Below the pieces are notes generated by a model. It did no database searches. It saw only the letters and a list, made by a program, of their open reading frames with translations, and was not told the DNA's origin. DNA of 64,000 nt from contig NC_081407.1 in the NCBI RefSeq assembly GCF_030272615.1, forward strand, positions 315,980,456-316,044,455, given 5' to 3'. The stretch's first letter is position 1. Every line of letters begins with the position of its first letter. Positions 61,182-64,000 of the stretch are shown in pieces. The DNA comes from Cryptomeria japonica. Its lineage: Eukaryota > Streptophyta > Pinopsida > Cupressales > Cupressaceae. A program made the translations under genes and the position numbers.

Positions 61182-61243
61182 GTTCCCACTTTCGCCAAAT
61201 TCCTTCGTTGGCAAAAGTGGGAACCAGCTTTGTGAATTCACCC
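61182..61243 (+). repeat. Right terminal inverted repeat with its own hairpin
   Basis: The terminal 38 bp (61206-61243) mirror the left end. In addition 61182-61198 and 61208-61224 form a 17-bp inverted repeat with one mismatch and a 9-base loop, so the TGGTTCCCACTTTT core is present twice in opposite directions. Confidence 0.88.
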
Positions 61244-61247
61244 ATCA

Positions 61248-61740
61248 TTTAAGCCTAACCCTGGATATCAGAACAAGTATAAATACAAGAAAAACAGAGA
61301 CAAATAATGCTACATAGCAGATGAGGAAGGTATTACTGATTCAAATGATGAACCAGCAGAAGACTCTGCTAGTGGATCCAGAAATGGGAAGGAATGGGTG
61401 TTCCTAGCTATCAAGGAAGATGATCCGGCATTGGAAGAGAATGTACCTGAAGAGAAGGCACTTTCTGCTAAAATTGAAGACAAGGATGAATGGGTAATTG
61501 ACAGTGGTTGTTCACATCATATGACTGGAGATAAAGGGAAGTTTTTGTCTTTGCAAGAATTTGATGGTGGTCTAGTTAGATTTGGAGATGACAAAGCATG
61601 TATGATCAAAGGAAAAGGAAATATATCACTGGATGGTAAGAACAATACTGACAATGTTTATTATGTTGAAGGTTTGAGGCACAACATTTTGTGTAAGACA
61701 ATTGGTAGATAAGGGATTTCAATTACAGTTCAAGGATGGG
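61248..61740 (+). pseudogene. Copia gag end and protease (after the interruption)
   Basis: Continues the gag frame from 38071. A stop lies at 61305. The protease motif WVIDSGCSHHMTGDKGKF is at about 61492-61545, followed by VYYVEGLRHNIL. A frameshift near 61690 ends the frame. Confidence 0.88.
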
Positions 61741-61767
61741 AAATGAAAAATCATTAATAGATCTGGC

Positions 61768-62880
61768 TTGGAGATTGCAACCGGTACACAAACAAAAGGT
61801 AATATATTTCACTTAAACTCAAGTGAAAAGACATGTTTGATTACACAGATTCATGAGAGTTGGCTATGGCATAAAAGGCTATGTCATGTGAATTTTGATT
61901 TCATTGTGAAGATCAATTCAACTAAGGCAGTTAGGGATATACCTAAGATTATGAAGCCCTATAATACGGTATGTAAAGAATGTCAAATGGGTAAACAAGT
62001 CAAAACCTCTTTTAGGAGTATACAAGATAAATCAAATGATGTTCTTGATCTTATTCATATTGATTTGTGTGGCCCTGCTAGAGTTAAAAAATTTCATGGT
62101 GATAAATATTTCATGCTAATCATTGATGATTATTCTAGAATGATGTGGGTTACTTTTTTGAAAGAAAAATCTGAAACATTTGAAAAGTTTAAAACATTTA
62201 AGGCTAAAGTGGAAACTGAGACAGAATTGAAAATTAAATATTTGAGATCAGATCATGGTGGTGAATTTGCATCCGGTGTGTTTAATAACTTTTGTGACAA
62301 GCATGGTATAAGGAGACAATTTTCTGCTCCCCAAACACCTCAGCAGAATGGAGTTGTGGAAAGGAAGAACATAACTATCTTGGATGCTGCTAGAACAATG
62401 ATGATGGAAGATAGTCTACCTCATATCTACTGGAGAGAAGCAGTAAGTACAATGGTTTATACATTCAACAAAGTACATATCAAAGGAGAAACTGGTAAGA
62501 CACCTTGTGAACTATGGTCTGGCAATACACCTAGAGTTAAGTATTTTAAAAGTTTTGGTAGTAAATGTTTTATCAGAAGAGATGATATTATTGGGAAATT
62601 TGATCCTAGATGTCATGAAGGCATATTTCTTGGTAATTCTAATGAAAACAAAGCATATAGATGTTATAACAAGATATTGTCGAGAATTGTGAAGAGTGAT
62701 AATGTCAAAGTAGATGAGCTGAACATAAGTCAAATCAAATTTTATGAGAAGGAACCAGTAGTGAAAATTATTATATTTGAACTGGTAGCACCTTTACCGA
62801 AACAGAGAGTTGAACTAGTTACTCCGACAACATCAGAGAATTCTACAGTAACTGAAGAACGGGGAAGAGAAACAAAAAGT
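61768..62880 (+). pseudogene. Copia integrase
   Basis: HHCC region ([18 protein letters not shown]), then the first Asp in IHIDLCGP, second in [11 protein letters not shown] and Glu in DHGGEFASG, then [12 protein letters not shown]. All three catalytic residues are present in one open frame. It runs into RT without a stop. Confidence 0.92.
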
Positions 62881-64000
62881 CAAAAGACTCCTAGGTATGT
62901 GAGATTGAATCATTCAGAAGATCAAATCATTGGGGATAAGAGAAATGGAGTGATGACAATAAGAAGGCTGACAACTAATAAGGTATGTTTAATTTCACAA
63001 GTTGAACCGGTATTAGTAATTGAGGCATGTAAAGATAAATATTGGTTGAAAGCTATGGAAGAAGAATTAGATCAGATTGAGAAAAATAATACATGGACCT
63101 TGGTTCCCAGGCCTAAAAATAAGAATGTTATTGGAACTAAATGGGTTTTTAGAAATAAATTGAATGAGGATGGTCAAATTATAAGGAATAAGGCTAGATT
63201 GGTTTGTAAAGGATATTCTCAAAAGGAAGGAATTGATTATGGAGAGACTTTTGCACCTGTACCTAGGATTGAAGCTGCAAGATTATTTATCGCCTATTTT
63301 GCTTATAAAAACTAAAAGGTTTATCAAATGGATGTTAAATGTGCATTTTTGAATGGGATCTTGATGAGGAAGTTTATATTGAGCAACCTGATGGTTTTTC
63401 ACTATCAGATGATAGAAATATTGTTTGCAGGCTAAGGAAAACTTTATGAGGACTGAAACAAGCATCTAAAGCTTGGTATGCAAGGTTGGATAAATATCTT
63501 TTGAAGCTTGGTTTTACTAAAGGCAGTGCTGACAATAATTTATATTATAAAATCACTGATGATGATATACTGATTGTTGAAGTATTTGTTGATGATATTA
63601 TTTTTGGAGGTGAAGATAAGTTATGCATAGACTTTTCTAAGAATATGGAGAAAGAATTTGAGATGTCTATGATTGGTGAGATGAATTTTTTCTTAGGTTT
63701 GCAAATTACTCAGACTGGCAAAGGTATTTTTATTTGTCAAACTAAATATGCTAAAGAATTGTTGAAGAAATTTGGTATGGGAGACTCTAAACCGATAAGT
63801 ACTCCTATGGTTACAAGTGAGAAATTGACAAGAAAAGATGTTTCTGCACCGGTAAACCCTACAAGATACAAATCAATGATTGGAGGTCTACTTTATTTAA
63901 CTCAGACTAGGCCTGACATTATGAATGTTGTTTGTATTGTTTCAAGATTTCAGAGTGATCCTAGAGAAAATCATGAGATGGCGGTGAAAAGGGTTTTTAG
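62881..64000 (+). pseudogene. Copia reverse transcriptase, truncated by the window end
   Basis: [31 protein letters not shown] and [12 protein letters not shown], then a TAA at 63313, a one-base deletion near 63358 and a TGA in the LYGLKQ block (about 63447). Catalytic FVDDIIFGG is at 63585-63611. The frame continues open to QTRPDIMNVV at the window edge. Confidence 0.9.

Larger units (their letters stand above)
38072..61243 (+). mobile_element. Large two-gene DNA transposon with inverted terminal repeats
   Basis: Ends are inverted copies: GGGTGAACTCACAA at 38072 and its complement form GGGTGAATTCACAA reading inward from 61243, extended by TGGTTCCCACTTTT. Flanking ATCA (38068-38071 and 61244-61247) is a 4-bp target duplication. 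Dropping the element and one ATCA leaves the Copia gag in frame, which independently confirms both ends. Inside are a five-exon DDE-type transposase gene (plus strand), a three-exon gene of unknown function (minus strand), an ABABA tandem array, a hairpin-rich satellite and subterminal repeats. Net of the nested element B it is about 14.5 kb. A 4-bp duplication is reported for superfamilies such as Sola, but I cannot name the superfamily with confidence. Confidence 0.9.
35893..64000 (+). mobile_element. SIRE-like Copia retrotransposon, split by a 23-kb DNA transposon, runs off the window
   Basis: 5' LTR 35893-37080, primer site, gag to 38071, then an interruption of 23.2 kb, then gag end, protease, integrase and RT from 61248 to the window end. 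RNase H and the 3' LTR lie beyond. FVDDIIFGG in RT fits SIRE. Five bases before the LTR are TTATG (the partner copy lies outside). Confidence 0.92.

Overview
This window looks like nuclear DNA from a land plant with a large, repeat-choked genome. A gymnosperm (conifer) is my best guess, from the long nested LTR elements, the plant-mobile-domain gene and the ACCGGT-rich long LTRs, but the sequence does not prove it. There is no bacterial-type gene organisation, no rRNA, tRNA or CRISPR. Nearly every base belongs to transposable elements at several depths of nesting. I found no convincingly intact host gene.

Layout. (1) 1-972: TATA box and a short decayed first exon. (2) 973-5890: complete but broken Copia element (Tork-like) with a perfect 5-bp target duplication. 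(3) 6807-13621: decayed plant-mobile-domain (PMD) gene, split by a 2.6-kb solo LTR (10864-13497). (4) 13917-27336: non-autonomous LTR element, called element A here. It encodes a coiled-coil, multi-zinc-knuckle gag-like protein and a separate 1070-codon ORF of unknown function, and it is split by a complete minus-strand SIRE-like Copia (14641-22142). (5) 28178-35740: minus-strand Ty3/Gypsy of the Tat type (gag, protease, G-patch-like spacer, RT, RNase H, second RNase H, integrase) with no recognisable LTRs. (6) 35893 to past the window end: a plus-strand SIRE-like Copia whose gag is cut in two at 38071 and resumes at 61248.

The most interesting object is what cuts that Copia. It is a 23.2-kb DNA transposon, 38072-61243 (about 14.5 kb before a later insertion), bounded by terminal inverted repeats of about 38 bp starting GGGTGAA and by a 4-bp ATCA target duplication. 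Removing it plus one ATCA puts the Copia gag back in frame. It carries a five-exon transposase gene (47872-51997) whose motifs resemble a DDE-type family I know mainly from animal genomes. It also carries a second, unrecognised three-exon gene on the opposite strand (56752-54704), an ABABA higher-order tandem array between the two genes, and a 3.4-kb satellite made of about 220-bp units rich in perfect inverted repeats. Near its left end it was later hit by another non-autonomous LTR element (element B, 38444-47092), which encodes a protease plus G-patch protein related to the Tat Gypsy next door but has no reverse transcriptase.

Relative ages from nesting: Copia 35893+ is older than the DNA transposon, which is older than element B. 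Element A is older than the Copia inside it. The PMD gene is older than the solo LTR. Almost all coding regions carry stops or frameshifts, many compatible with C-to-T decay, so these are relics, although the transposase gene model still has consistent intron phases and only one frameshift and two stops.
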